Shown piece after piece: positions 17,201 through 28,000 of a stretch of 64,000 bases of DNA. Every line of letters begins with the position of its first letter. Positions within the stretch are counted from its first letter, which is position 1. Where the stretch lies: positions 84,387 through 148,386 of the forward strand of contig PHCE01000008.1 in assembly GCA_002840765.1 (NCBI GenBank). The letters run 5' to 3'. The stretch comes from Betaproteobacteria bacterium HGW-Betaproteobacteria-7. GTDB lineage: Bacteria; Pseudomonadota; Gammaproteobacteria; Burkholderiales; Rhodocyclaceae. Made by a program: the position numbers and the translations under genes. Under the pieces are notes generated by a model. That model did not search any database, had not been told where the DNA came from, and saw only the letters and a list, made by a program, of their open reading frames with translations.

Positions 17201-20200
17201 CGCTTTCGGCAATCCGTTGCAGCTCGTCAGCATCGGCTACCCCCGCTGGCGCCGCGGGACGTTTGGCTATCTGCCCGCTCCCGACCTGATTGCCGAGGTT
17301 CAGGCGGAAACGCACATGGCCTACACCGAGATGGCGTACACCCAGGCCCTGGCCGTGGACCGTTCCGGCCAGCCATTCCTGCCTCAGGCCGCTACAGTGC
17401 TTCGCCACTACCGCTTGTCCCTGGCATGCGAAACGCTGACCTACGAGTTGGCGGGGCTGCCGAAGGCCGACGGCTTCTACCATGCGCCGGATGATTTCGC
17501 TCAGGTCATTCTGGGGGCGCGATATGGCGCCTTGCCGGGCGCGCCGTCAACTGCGCTGCCGGTCCCGGTCAAGCCCTACCACGTGGCACTGGCCCGGGAC
17601 GAACTCGCCATGCGCCTGGTTGAGCAGGTTCGCAGCATCTACTTCGACGACGCCAGCGATTCGGCGCCGCCCACCCAGGCGCTGGGTTTCGCCCGGCACG
17701 GCCCGCGAGGTCTGAAATATCAGGATTACAAGCTGGCGCTGACAGACTCCCTGCTTGTTGCGGTGCTGGGCGATAAACTGGACTGGGCGACAGGCGCCAC
17801 GCCTGCCGAGCGTTGCCGCGATGTCCTCGACGACGCCGGGCGCTCCGGCTATGTGCGTGGAAGCGAGCCGCAGCTGCAAGGATCTGCCGACCAGTACTGG
17901 ATGCGCTCGGGCATCGTCGGGTTTGCGGCGGATGCATACCGGCATTTCTTCCTGCCCGAACGTTACAGCGACCCCTTCGGTGCCGTCACCACGCTGACCT
18001 ACGATCCGCTGGATCTCTTCGTGGCTTCCCAGGTTGATCATCTCGAAAACCGTACCAAGGTGATCGGTTTCGATTTCCGACTGCTGGCCCCCACCGAGAT
18101 TGTCGACGCCAACGGCAACCATGCCGAGGTGGCCTACGACACGCTCGGCTTGCCGATCGCGCTGGCAACCAAGGGCAAATGCCGCAACGGCATCTGTGAA
18201 GCCGACGATCTTGCTGCGTTTCGCGCCGACTACCGTCTGCGCAACCCCGATCCGCTTGCGGTTCAGGCCTTTTGCTCGGCGCCGCAGATGGACGAGGGCG
18301 CCGCCAGAAGCTGGCTGGCCGGTGCCACGCGGCGCTTCGTCTACCACTTCGGCGACCGCCAGGGTCTGTGGACGCAACAGATGCCCGGTTCCACTTCCAT
18401 CGTGCGGGAGCAGCACCGGAGCGGCGTGTCGCCCCTGCAGGTTTCGCTCGAGTGTTCGGATGGCCTCGGTCAGGTGTTGATGAAGAAAGTCCAGGCCGAG
18501 CCCGACCCTGACGATGTCGCCGCGAATCCGCCTTTGCGCTGGATCGTCAACGGCCTGACCGTGCTCAACAACAAGGGGAAACCCGTCCAGCAGTACGAAC
18601 CCGCATTCGTCACCGACTTTGGCTTCGAGTGGCCCCGGGCGAACGGCGTATCGACCATCACCCGCTATGACGGTGCCGGCCGGGTCGTGCGCGTGGACAA
18701 TCCGGACGGCACCTATAGCCGGGTCGACATCTCGCCCTGGCTGATCCGTCAGTTCGACGCCAACGATACCGTTCTGGAGACCGGCAACCGCTGGTACGCG
18801 GACTGTACGGCTGTCGGTGCGGCACCCGGGCTGCAGCGCGCAGCGGCCTTCGCGGCCCGCCATGCCAACACCCCGGCCGAACTTCATCTCGATAGCCTCG
18901 GCCGTGAAGTCGTCGCCATCGCCCACAATCGGACGCCGGATGGGGCTGGCAACTGGCAGGATGCCCGCTACCTGACCTACACCAAGCTGGATGCGGAGGG
19001 CAAACCCCTGTGGATTGTCGACGCTCGCGGCAACAAGGTCATGCAGTACGTCTCACCGGCAGCGGCTACCCACACTACGCTGTTCGACGCAGCAGCGGAC
19101 TGGCGCTCCGCATACGATCTCCCGGCCGATGCCGTGCCGTGCTACGACATCGCCGGCAATCTGCTCTACCAGCACAGCATGGATGCGGGAGACCGCTGGC
19201 TTCTCAATGACGCCGCAGGCAAACCGATGTTCGCCTGGGACAGCAACGACCAGGGGCCGGGCAGCCTCAGCCAGGGGCGCCTGCTGCGCACCGGGTACGA
19301 TCGTCTGCATCGGCCGGTGGCGCTGTGGCTGACAATTGGCCAGACCCCTCCTGCCCTGGTCGAGACCTTCGCCTATGGCGATACCCAAGGACAAACGCCT
19401 GCTGCCCTGGCTGCCCTGCAAGCCGCCAACCTGATCGGCCAGGCCGTCGAGCACCGCGACCCGGGCGGCCGGGCGACGGTGGAGCGCGTCGATCTTTCCG
19501 GCCAGGCGGCGCACGTCACGCGTCGCCTGCTCCGCCCGCATGCCGAAAACGCTGCGGGCATCATCGATTGGTTGGCCGGCGACAGCCTGCTCGAAGCGGC
19601 GGCCGAAACCTTTCATCAGCTCACCGAACACGATGCCCTGGGGCGTATGACCAAGCTCTTCAACTGGCACCGCCCAAGCGTGCCGCGCATGGCCATCTAC
19701 ATTCCCCGCTACAACCGGCGCGGATTGCTGGCTAGCGAGGGGCTGATCACGCGGGCGACCGCCTACGATGCGCCGACCGACAACGCGCCGCCGGCCATTC
19801 GCGCCATTGCCTACAACGCCAAGGGCCAGCAAGAAAAAAGGGTGCTTGGCAATCACACCACTACGAGCTATGCCTACGACCCGCGCACCTTCCGGCTGAT
19901 CCGCCTGAGCACGCAGCGCGGCGATGGCAAGGCGGTACAAAAACTGGCCTATGTTTACGATCCGGTCGGCAACGTCACCCATGTTCGCGACGAGGCTCAT
20001 GAAACCGTCTGGACGCGGAATGCCGAAATCCGCCCGGAACATGATTACACCTACGACGCCCTCTATCGCCTGATCGAGGCGAGCGGCCGTGAAAACAGCA
20101 ACGCTCCCGCGCCGCCCTCCAGAAGCGAGGGCCGGTGGCCACGCGGCGGCATTCCCGATAGCCATCTGCCGCGCAACTATACCCAGCGGTATGCCTACGA

Positions 20201-22001
20201 TCCGGTTGGTAATTTCGCAAGCCTGCGGCATGAAGCGGGCAGCTCCGCTTCATGGGTTCGCCACTACAGCACGCAGCCTGACAGCAACCGGCTCCACCAG
20301 ACCTGGTTTGGTAGCCAAGCTGCGGATGCGGTGACTTACCGCCATGACCGCCACGGCAACATGCTGAACCTCAACCGCCTCGCTATCGATGCGCCGCCGC
20401 CCATCGTCAGTGATGAGCAATGGGGGCGCCAGATCCGCTGGGATTGGCGCGACATGATCCGGCAATTCGATGCTATCGGTGGCGGCACCGCCAACTATCA
20501 CTACGGCATCGACAAGCAGCGCACGCGCAAATACATCGAACGCATCGGCGGCGAAGTCGCCGACCGCATCTACCTCGACGGCTACGAGCTCTACCGGCGC
20601 ACGAATGCGCTGGGCGAGGAACTCGAAGTCATCGAATCGCACCACCTGTTCGAAGGCGAGCAACGAATACTGCTGGTCGACGACGTCATCGCCGTCCGCG
20701 CGGCGTCACAACCCGGGCCGAACGGCCAGGGCATCCGCGAGCAGACCCTGTTCCGCTACCAGTACGGCAACCACCTCGGATCGGTCGGCCTTGAATTGGA
20801 TGAATCGGGCCAGATCATTTCCTACGAGGAATTCCACCCTTATGGAACGAGTGCCTACCGGTCGATCAACGCCGCGCTGGAAGTGCCGCCCAAACGCTAC
20901 CGATATACCGGGATGGAGCGGGATGAGGAGAACGGGCTGGGGTATCACGGCGCGCGATACTACGTGCCTTGGTTGATGCGGTGGTCCAGCAGCGATCCGT
21001 TGGGCATCAAGGATGGTACCAATCTCTATCGCTATGCCGCTAACAGCCCCACCCGCCATATCGATCGGACGGGAACCCAGGCGGCGCCCGTGAGCGAGGA
21101 TGCGCAACGATCCCGAGCTGGCCCGCTGATGCGCATGATGCAAATTGTGGATCAGGAAGAACGCATCGCGGCACAGCGAGCGCAAGAGGCGAAAATGGCC
21201 GCCGAGGCCAAGGGGCAGGAAAGTGCAGGTGATTTAGGTGCCTTATTGCATGGCAGACAGCAGGAGAACGCGGCACGGGGTGAGGGTGGAATAGGCTATG
21301 GCGTCGTGTGGTTATACGAGCGGGTTAAAGGCAGTAAAAACCCTAGATTAGCTGCCGATAAACTCGCGAAGGATCTGGAAAAGAGAGGCCTTCACCCTGT
21401 TTCGTGCCTGACTGCCCTTGAGGAGACCCTTCCTGGCTATGCCGCCGCTGTTGGGAAAGTGGAGGAGCTAAATGCCGCCGTCGCCAAAGCCAAGGATGCG
21501 CGGGGTACTGGTGATCAGGCGGTATATGGCGGACGCGGCACCGTCCTTCTTGAAGAACTTCGCAAGAATCTGGGATTCACGACGATCCATGTTGATGGTT
21601 CTCCCAAGGGTAAGTATTGGAACAAGGAAAACTACACCTCGGACAGGAATACCAGAAAGAGTGGCACCGTGCCGAATCGAGCGGCAACTGTGACGGGCGC
21701 GGACAGCAATACCGACATTGACGTGCGTGTGCAAATCGATGATTTCGTAAAACTCGGCAAAAACATGCCGAAGGAAGAGCGCGATTTGTTTGAGCAGTTG
21801 AAAAAATTGCCGTTTGCTGTCGGGATTGCTGACTCGGGGTTCCACACATTCGCTATTTCATATGGCAAGGTAATTGAAATCCACTGGGACAAGGGCCCCA
21901 AGTCCCGTGGCCTGACGAGTTCTACGACGCTTAAAAGCTTTCTCGGAAAGTGGGGGTCGGTTGTGATTGCAGTGCCGCCTTCCGGGTTACGGTCGCCGTA
22001 G
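14241..22001 (+). CDS. Tc toxin TcB-TcC fusion protein with variable C-terminal effector
   Basis: A protein of about 2586 residues joining the B and C subunits of a Tc (ABC) toxin. Residues 20-340 are the SpvB domain (ALSLPKGGGAIKGIGEKF, LTYDSGAGNGPFGLGWSL). FG-GAP/VCBS-like propeller repeats follow at about 475-710 (FLDLAGDGSVDVVDF, FLADMSGDGLTDLVRI), then the TcdB middle domains to about 1050. From about 1300 come YD/RHS repeats forming the cocoon, closed by the RHS core motif SSDPLGIKDGTNLYRYAANS (Asp2252) and HIDRTG near residue 2278. In known Tc toxins the cocoon holds the autoproteolytically released effector, which TcA injects into target cells. The last 308 residues are that effector and match no family I can name. 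TcA follows after 96 bases. Confidence 0.93.
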   Translation: MQAQTSNKVGQGEAGAAPFLTRAPALSLPKGGGAIKGIGEKFAANPVNGTGSMSVPIATAPGRGGFAPELALTYDSGAGNGPFGLGWSLSLPSISRKTEKGLPRYRDVEASDVFILSGAEDLVPTGEIAQGVVVYGKLYDIASFRPRVEGLFARIERWTEGDHPEAVFWRTISRDNVTSWYGRSADSCVADPANPARIFQWLICQRHDDKGNVIDYRYVADDPDELERDQVWERNRTRQQHMGYRYPSEILYGNRYPFLPNLEATGMWPQVPPDEWFFRTIFDYGDPRAPVSPARSEEVLRGRPMQRLDVFSNYRAGFDLRCHRLCWRILTYHCFEALTPSSMLVRATEFGYRDVDEASLRAPRAGGYATLATVTQRAYEFADNAYRDRALPPIAFTYSQADVVGAPKVIVAEALANLPVGTQGAGYQWVDLDGEGLSGVLHEQQGGWYYKPNRGNGEFGAQRLVAPLPSLALGASSRHQFLDLAGDGSVDVVDFAGPAPGFYERDSAAGWRRHVPFANLPNIDWSDANLRFVDLTGDGRADALITEDEVLTWHASLGEAGFGHADSKHQSADENEAPRLLFSESGQSVFLADMSGDGLTDLVRIRNGEVCYWPNLGYGHFGRKVILGNSPRFDHPEHFDPRRIRLADTDGSGPVDIIYLGRDGASLFFNRSGNRLSDPLPIALPVATENLPAVQVADLLGNGTACLVWNSHLPGDTAAPVRYIDLMGGQKPHLLTGVCNNLGAQTRIEYTPSTHFYLEDLAAGQPWVTRLPFPVHCVSRVEVTDAWRGTTFTSLYRYHHGHFDGVEREFRGFGRVEQIDIEAFRDPLVDQAPVKTVTWYQTGAALDRQRILGQFQSEYFPQRYAARLELLANSGAFVERALPEPDLSAQLEHDEWREALRACKGMLLRQEIYELEPGSLREAKLYSIASHNCRIQCLQPRGNRRHGVFLVTESEVLTYHHELPIPAGVAPLVPDPRIAQRITLRHDAFGNPLQLVSIGYPRWRRGTFGYLPAPDLIAEVQAETHMAYTEMAYTQALAVDRSGQPFLPQAATVLRHYRLSLACETLTYELAGLPKADGFYHAPDDFAQVILGARYGALPGAPSTALPVPVKPYHVALARDELAMRLVEQVRSIYFDDASDSAPPTQALGFARHGPRGLKYQDYKLALTDSLLVAVLGDKLDWATGATPAERCRDVLDDAGRSGYVRGSEPQLQGSADQYWMRSGIVGFAADAYRHFFLPERYSDPFGAVTTLTYDPLDLFVASQVDHLENRTKVIGFDFRLLAPTEIVDANGNHAEVAYDTLGLPIALATKGKCRNGICEADDLAAFRADYRLRNPDPLAVQAFCSAPQMDEGAARSWLAGATRRFVYHFGDRQGLWTQQMPGSTSIVREQHRSGVSPLQVSLECSDGLGQVLMKKVQAEPDPDDVAANPPLRWIVNGLTVLNNKGKPVQQYEPAFVTDFGFEWPRANGVSTITRYDGAGRVVRVDNPDGTYSRVDISPWLIRQFDANDTVLETGNRWYADCTAVGAAPGLQRAAAFAARHANTPAELHLDSLGREVVAIAHNRTPDGAGNWQDARYLTYTKLDAEGKPLWIVDARGNKVMQYVSPAAATHTTLFDAAADWRSAYDLPADAVPCYDIAGNLLYQHSMDAGDRWLLNDAAGKPMFAWDSNDQGPGSLSQGRLLRTGYDRLHRPVALWLTIGQTPPALVETFAYGDTQGQTPAALAALQAANLIGQAVEHRDPGGRATVERVDLSGQAAHVTRRLLRPHAENAAGIIDWLAGDSLLEAAAETFHQLTEHDALGRMTKLFNWHRPSVPRMAIYIPRYNRRGLLASEGLITRATAYDAPTDNAPPAIRAIAYNAKGQQEKRVLGNHTTTSYAYDPRTFRLIRLSTQRGDGKAVQKLAYVYDPVGNVTHVRDEAHETVWTRNAEIRPEHDYTYDALYRLIEASGRENSNAPAPPSRSEGRWPRGGIPDSHLPRNYTQRYAYDPVGNFASLRHEAGSSASWVRHYSTQPDSNRLHQTWFGSQAADAVTYRHDRHGNMLNLNRLAIDAPPPIVSDEQWGRQIRWDWRDMIRQFDAIGGGTANYHYGIDKQRTRKYIERIGGEVADRIYLDGYELYRRTNALGEELEVIESHHLFEGEQRILLVDDVIAVRAASQPGPNGQGIREQTLFRYQYGNHLGSVGLELDESGQIISYEEFHPYGTSAYRSINAALEVPPKRYRYTGMERDEENGLGYHGARYYVPWLMRWSSSDPLGIKDGTNLYRYAANSPTRHIDRTGTQAAPVSEDAQRSRAGPLMRMMQIVDQEERIAAQRAQEAKMAAEAKGQESAGDLGALLHGRQQENAARGEGGIGYGVVWLYERVKGSKNPRLAADKLAKDLEKRGLHPVSCLTALEETLPGYAAAVGKVEELNAAVAKAKDARGTGDQAVYGGRGTVLLEELRKNLGFTTIHVDGSPKGKYWNKENYTSDRNTRKSGTVPNRAATVTGADSNTDIDVRVQIDDFVKLGKNMPKEERDLFEQLKKLPFAVGIADSGFHTFAISYGKVIEIHWDKGPKSRGLTSSTTLKSFLGKWGSVVIAVPPSGLRSP
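21076..22001 (+). other. Hypervariable effector region of the TcB-TcC fusion
   Basis: This is the part of the fusion gene after the RHS core. It begins with an Ala/Glu-rich helical linker (EERIAAQRAQEAKMAAEA), then a globular part with PVSCLTALEETL (Cys2389) and a conserved-looking strand pair GFHTFAISYGKVIEIHWDKG (His2535, His2548, Asp2550), ending VVIAVPP. Two hand-counted 60-base rows (21301 and 21601) are 48% and 45% GC, against 63% in a row of the SpvB/propeller part, so it probably has its own recent history. A Cys-His-Asp hydrolase is a guess from residue order. ADP-ribosyltransferase, deaminase and kinase motifs were not seen. Confidence 0.7.
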
Positions 22002-22097
22002 ATTGCTTCTCGATGAGGGTGAGCCGTCGCGATCCCTCCAGCCCGGAGCGCCCAGTGTTTTGAACTATCCACGCCAATACATCGGAGAGCAACGAAC

Positions 22098-25000
22098 ATG
22101 CAAACCATCAAAGCAAGCATCGCCCCTGGCGCTCAGAACACCGATGTGGTGAATCTTCAGGCGGCGCTGCGTTGGTTGCATGCGCATGGGGCGTTCAAGA
22201 CTTACGATCCGCCCAACGCGCCGACGGCCGAAGCGCTCAAGGCGCTGATCGAGAAACTGGCCGACGAAGAAGCGCGCCAGAGCTTTGGCGAAGCGACGCG
22301 CCAGATGGTTATCTACTTCCAGATTCAGCAGGCTTTGGGCGATCACCTGGGCGGTGTTATCGAGGAAACCACGGCTACAAGGCTCAATGCCGTGCTCGCC
22401 GAATTCGGCGCCTTCGCCGGCGAGGGGTATCGCGTTTCCGGCAAGGTTCGCGATCGCCTGACCATGACCCCCCGCGCAGGAGTGCGCGTCCTTGCCTACG
22501 ATCAGGATGTCGGGCGGGCCAGCCTGTTGGGAGAAACCACGACGGACGCCGAGGGGCGCTATCTCGTCGCGTTTCCGGAAAAGGCCTTTCGCCAAACCGC
22601 TGCCGAGCGGGGCGGACCGGAACTGTTCGTCAGAGCGCTGGATCAGGCGGGGCGCGTGCTGGGCCAGTCGGCGCGGGTGAACAGTGCCGGCATGGCCACC
22701 GAACTGGATGTCGAGTTGGGATCATGGCTCGTTCGCGGGCAGGTGACGGACCCGAGCGGGCAGGGGGCTGGTGGCCTTCGGGTACTGGCGTTCGACCGTG
22801 ACCTGCGCGCTGAGCATCTGTTGGGCGAGGCGACTACCGACCGCAACGGTCATTACCTGATCGCCTATGTTCCGGCCGGTTTCGAGGATGCGGAGAGCAT
22901 GCCCGCGGCGCCCGATCTGGTGGTCCGCGTTCATGAGGCCGGTGACGACGGCGTGCTGCTGGCGGAGAGCGCACTGCTATTCAATGCCCAGGCGCTGGAG
23001 GTTGTTGATCTGGTCGTGCCACAGCGCGGCACCAGTGAATTCGAGCAACTAGGCGTGGCGATTGCCCCCTTGCTACGGGGGCAGGGCGCGCTACGACTGG
23101 AGCATCATGTGGTCGCGCCAGCCGAGCGAGGCGATTTGCTGCCGCGCGAACTCGGCACGGATGACGCCCGATTCATCGCCCGTGAAACGGGCCTGGGCAT
23201 CGAGGCGGTGCAGCTTTGGGCGGAAAGCGCGGAGCAGCAGCACGAGGCCTTGCAGCTTCTGGAGGCGGCAGGGCAGTCCGCGGCGTGGAATATCTTCAAC
23301 AGCCACGGCTGGGCCTTCCTCTTCGGCTGGCGCAAGGCCGGATTCGCCGGAGGATTGAAGGCGCTTCTTAACGCCGGGCCGGATCAGTGGCGCGCCAGCA
23401 TGCGCCTGGCCGAAATGCGCAAATGGGTGGCCCCGTGGCCCCCGGAGGAAAGCCAGTCGCTGCTGGGTGCCTTGGCGCTGTTAGGTGCGTCCGGCCGTTT
23501 CGATCCACGCTTTGCGGCGACGCCCTTGTTGGCAACCATGGGCCGATTTCCGAGCGGCCTGCCGGACGATGTCGCAATCCGGACGCTGTCGCTGTTCGAG
23601 GAGAAGGGAGTCGACGGCCTCGCCGAATTCGCGGCCATCGCCGATTCGGAACCTGCGCTAGCGCCCGGACTTGTCCGCATGGAGAGAACACTGCGGGTGT
23701 TCGATCTGGTCGGTGGCAATGCGCCACTGATGGAGCCGCTGATGCAGCGACTGGATGCTCAGGGTGCCACCCTGGAGCCGCTGGCAATGATGAGCGGCGG
23801 CGACTGGATGGAGATGGTTCAGGGTGCCGGCCTGGAAGGTGATGCTGGCCGCGATCAGGCGGCGCTGCTACAGCTCAGAGTCGAGCAGATGCACCCGACG
23901 GTCGCGCTTGAGGCACGCATCAAGGGCCAGGAGCTGGCCTTTGAAGGTCATGATCCCGGGACCTTGGGATTGCTTATCGACAGCAACCGGGCCGCCGTCG
24001 ATTTCCTCCTGGCTGGCGGCGATCTCGATCTGGCGGGCGGCTTTGCCAAAGAATACGGCGGACTGGCCGAACAAATACGCGACCTTGGTCGCTGGGTCAA
24101 AGCCGGGGCCGGCTTTGTTGCCGGGGCCGAGTTCATCCGTGAAGGCTTCAAGTCGCCGGGGCAGATCACGAATTTCGGATCGCGCGTGCTCGACGATATC
24201 CTCGGTACGCTGCCCGCCGTCATCCGCGACTTGATCGTCGGCATGCGGGAAAAATTCAAGCGCGACCTCGGAAGCTACCTGAACATCCAGCCAGACATCC
24301 TTGTGCCAGACAAGAGGCGCTACCCGCCCGACGAGCCCCCCCAGCCGCAGATCGAGCCGGTCACGACGGCGCCGGGTGTTACCGGAGCAAGCATCCGCGG
24401 CATGTTTGGCGACATCGACGACTGCATCTGCCTCCCCTGCGAGTCCATCCTCGGGCAAAGCGCCTATCTCGTTGATTTGCTGACGCTGCTCCGGCGTGAA
24501 GTGGTTCGCCGTCCGGCGAGTGGCAACTTGTCGATGACGGGCATCGACATTCTTCGTGCCCGCCGACCGGATATCCTCGATCTCGAATTGAGTTGCGCTA
24601 ACTCGGAAACGCTGCTGCCGCACATCGATCTGGCGCTGGAGCGCCTGGAATGGCAGGCTGTCAGCGGCAGCCTGGGCTATGGTCACGGCAGCAGCCGCCC
24701 CATCGCGCAATGGTTCACACCGAATGTCGATAGCAACCTGCAGGCTCTGCTGGCGCGCACCTGCAGCGAGCCCATCGGGCCCCTGCAGGCCATGCCCGAA
24801 CCCGGCAACGCCCGCCTTTGGCGGATTACCGATGGCCTTCGCATCTGGCGCATGCTGGCGGTCGAGACCCAGGGTATGCCAGCCGGGGAAGCCCGCGCAT
24901 TTCAGCTGCTTGGCTTCTCGCTGCGCCGTACGCTCGAAGAGCCGGATCCGCGTTTCGAACCCGCCCATCGTATTCCCGAGGCCTATGCGCTTCTGGCGGG

Positions 25001-28000
25001 GGCGGCTTACCCGTGGTCCCTGCCTTTTGATCGGCAGCACGAGGAGAGCCGTGCCTACCTGAGTCGCCTCAACCTGTCGCGGCGTAAGCTTCTGGCCTTG
25101 TTGCCATCGACGAGTTCGGCCTTGCTGGACGGCGAAACCCTCGATCTGACCCCCGGCGAACGAGGCCTGGTGGAATCGGCGCGGACCGGGGATGCCCTAT
25201 GGCAGGCCTGGGGATTTGCCAACGCTGGCATGATAACGGTCACCGATCCCGTGTCGGCAGAAATGCTTGTCGGTCAAGGGCCGCAGGCTCTCCTGCAGCG
25301 CGCCTCCTTCCTCATGGCCCGCAGCGGCCTCGGGCTGGCGGAACTGGAGGCGGTACTGGCAACGCGGTTTGTCGGCCGTTACCGACTGACCGAGCGCCAT
25401 CAGTGCAAAACCAGCCTGATGCGGGCGGCCCCCCGCCTGGCGGACGACGCGCTTGATCGCCTGTGCCGCTTTGTCCGGCTCTGGCGGAAGCGCCCCGGCT
25501 GGACCGCAGAGCTACTGGATTCGGCGCTGGAGGCGATGAATGCCATTCCGGCGCCGGCGGCACGCCTGCTGGACCAAGCCGTCATCGCCCAGCTTGCCGC
25601 CAGCGAACAGACCAGCACGGCGCTTGGCGTGCCGCCCGAGTTCGTCCTGGGCCTCCAGGCACCGCTGTCGGCGGTGAATTTGCGGACCGATCCGGACGGC
25701 AGACTGGTTACACTCTTCGAGCATGTCTTCCTCTCCAGCAGGGTCGGTGCCGCCGACCGGGCGGCCTTCGCCCGGGTAGCCGCACCGGGCAACATCGTGG
25801 CGGAGCCGATCGCCGATCATGCAGATGCCATCGGGGCTGCGCTTGGCGTGAGTGCATCGACGGTTGCCGCTATCCTGGCGAGCATGCCGCTCAGCCTGGG
25901 GGATCGCCTCAGCCACGACGGGCTGACCTGGCTGTATCGACGGCTTTCCCTCGCCCGCGAACTGGGGGTATCGGCAGCGGATCTGGCTGGACTGATCGCC
26001 CTGACGGGCGAAAATCCCATTGCCGCCGATCTTCCGCCACCGACCGCGAGCATGTCCGATCGGCTGGCCGGATTTGCCCGGCTGGCATCGTTTGCCCGCT
26101 TGGCAACGGCGCTCCTGGAGAGTGGCCTTGACATCGCCCTGGCGACGGACGCCTTGCTACCGGCCGGCCATGCTGCCCGCCCAACTGGCGTTACGCCTGA
26201 TGGCATCCGCTCCGACGGGCAGATCGAGAATGATCTGAAAGCTTTGCGGGCGCGTCTGGCATCGGTTCTGCCAGCGACAACGATGACGCATGAGGCCTTG
26301 CGGCAGTACCTAGTCGAGTCGCTGTCTGCCATCATGGCTGAGGCGACGGCCAGGCAGGTCGTGGCGGCGTTCGCCGAGCCTGTTGCCGTCGCCGAAGCTC
26401 ATCTGGTCGCCGCGCTATCGACCGCTGACGGCGATCCTTTCGGTACGTCCCTGATGACGCCCGGCGACGCGACAGCGCTGCTGGTCACTCAGCCCGCGGT
26501 GAGCGAGGACGAAAGGCTGCGCAGGACGCTGAATGCCTTGGCCGCACGCACCCGGCGCCAGGTGCTGGTCGATGTCGTCGGTGCCTGGACCAGTACCGAT
26601 GGCGACACCCTGACCAGCTTGCTGAGCGGTACGCTGACGATCGATCCCGAAACCCCGGGCGGGGCGCGGCGCCTGCCGCTGTCGGTCTTTGCCGCCCCGG
26701 CCTTCTGGTCCGTCGCCGCGAGCGCGCCGCTGGAGGCAGCGGTCGTGCTTTGGGTCAGGCGCCTGGACCGCCTGCTTGCCCTGCTCAAGACACCCGGTCC
26801 TTCGCTGGGACTGGCCTGCCTTCCCGGTCGTGACTGGGCCGCGCTGATCCTGCCCACTGGCGCGCCTGGCGGCACGTCGGTATGGCAATCCCTGTCGCCC
26901 ATTCTCGACCTGCGTTTGATCGCCGATCCTACGCACATCGCCAGCGACACGCTGCGGGCGCACCTCGCCGCCCTGGCGGATGCGAGCCTGCCGCTCCAAC
27001 TGGCGCTGAAACCGCTCGCCGAGCGCTTCAAGCTTTCGCCGGCGGCGCTGCTCGAACTGAGCGCCCACGCCTTCGGCTCGGCTGCGGACCGGACCGCCTT
27101 GCGCAATCCTGCGCTGCTGCGGAAGCTGGCCGACTGGGCCGCGCTGAGCCGCGCGCTCGGTGCCAGCGCCGATCAGCTCGCCGTGCTGGCCGGCACCGAT
27201 CTGGCGGCAATGCTCGGTGTCGCCCGTCAGTTACTGGCGGTACGTGTTGGCGCTGCCAACTGGCCGAAGACCCTGCAGGGGATCGCCGATGGCCTGCGGA
27301 TTCGGCAACGCGATGCCCTCGTTGCCTGCCTGGTCGCCCGCGAGGGCTGGCAGCATGGCGACGCGCTGTACGAACAACTGCTGCTCGATCCGCAGGTTCA
27401 ACCATGCTTCATGACCAGCCGGGTCACGCAAGCCGTCGCCGCCGTCCAGTTGCTGGTTCAGCGGATACTCTTCGGCCTTGAACCGGAGGCAATGGCGTCG
27501 GATACGCTGCGTCAGCGCTGGTCGTGGATGCGCAGCTACCGGCTCTGGGAAGCCAACCGCAAGATCTTTCTCTATCCTGAAAACTGGCTGTTCCCGGAGC
27601 TCAGGGACGACAAGTCGCCGGCATTCCGGCAGCTGGAGTCCAGGCTCAGTCAGGGCGAATTGAGCATGGAACGCGCCGGTCAGGCATTTGGCCAGTTCCT
27701 CGATGACATTTCCCGGGGTGCCCAGACCCAGGTCATCAGCGCCTTCGAGGATGTCGACACGCCGCCCAATGCAGCCGGACAGCGGCCATCGCGGCGCGAT
27801 CTGTATCTCGTGGGACGCAGTCCCAACCCTCCCTATCTCTACTACTGGCGGCGCTGCCAGGATTTCGGCAAGCGCTGGATGGAGTGGACGCCCTGGGAGC
27901 GTGTCGAGCTCGATATTCAGAGTGACCACGTTACCGCCTTTGTCGCGCAGGGACGCCTGCACCTGGCCTGGCCGGTCATCCAGGAACAAGCCAGCCCGGG

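Noticed and set aside
15411..21845. Long open frames on the minus strand opposite the TcB-TcC gene
   Set aside because: They are antisense shadows of a GC-rich coding frame, with no family likeness, and the plus-strand frame is fully explained by Tc domains.
21980..22097. Immunity gene after the toxin tip
   Set aside because: The 96-base gap cannot hold a plausible gene, and Tc toxins aimed at eukaryotic cells normally have none.
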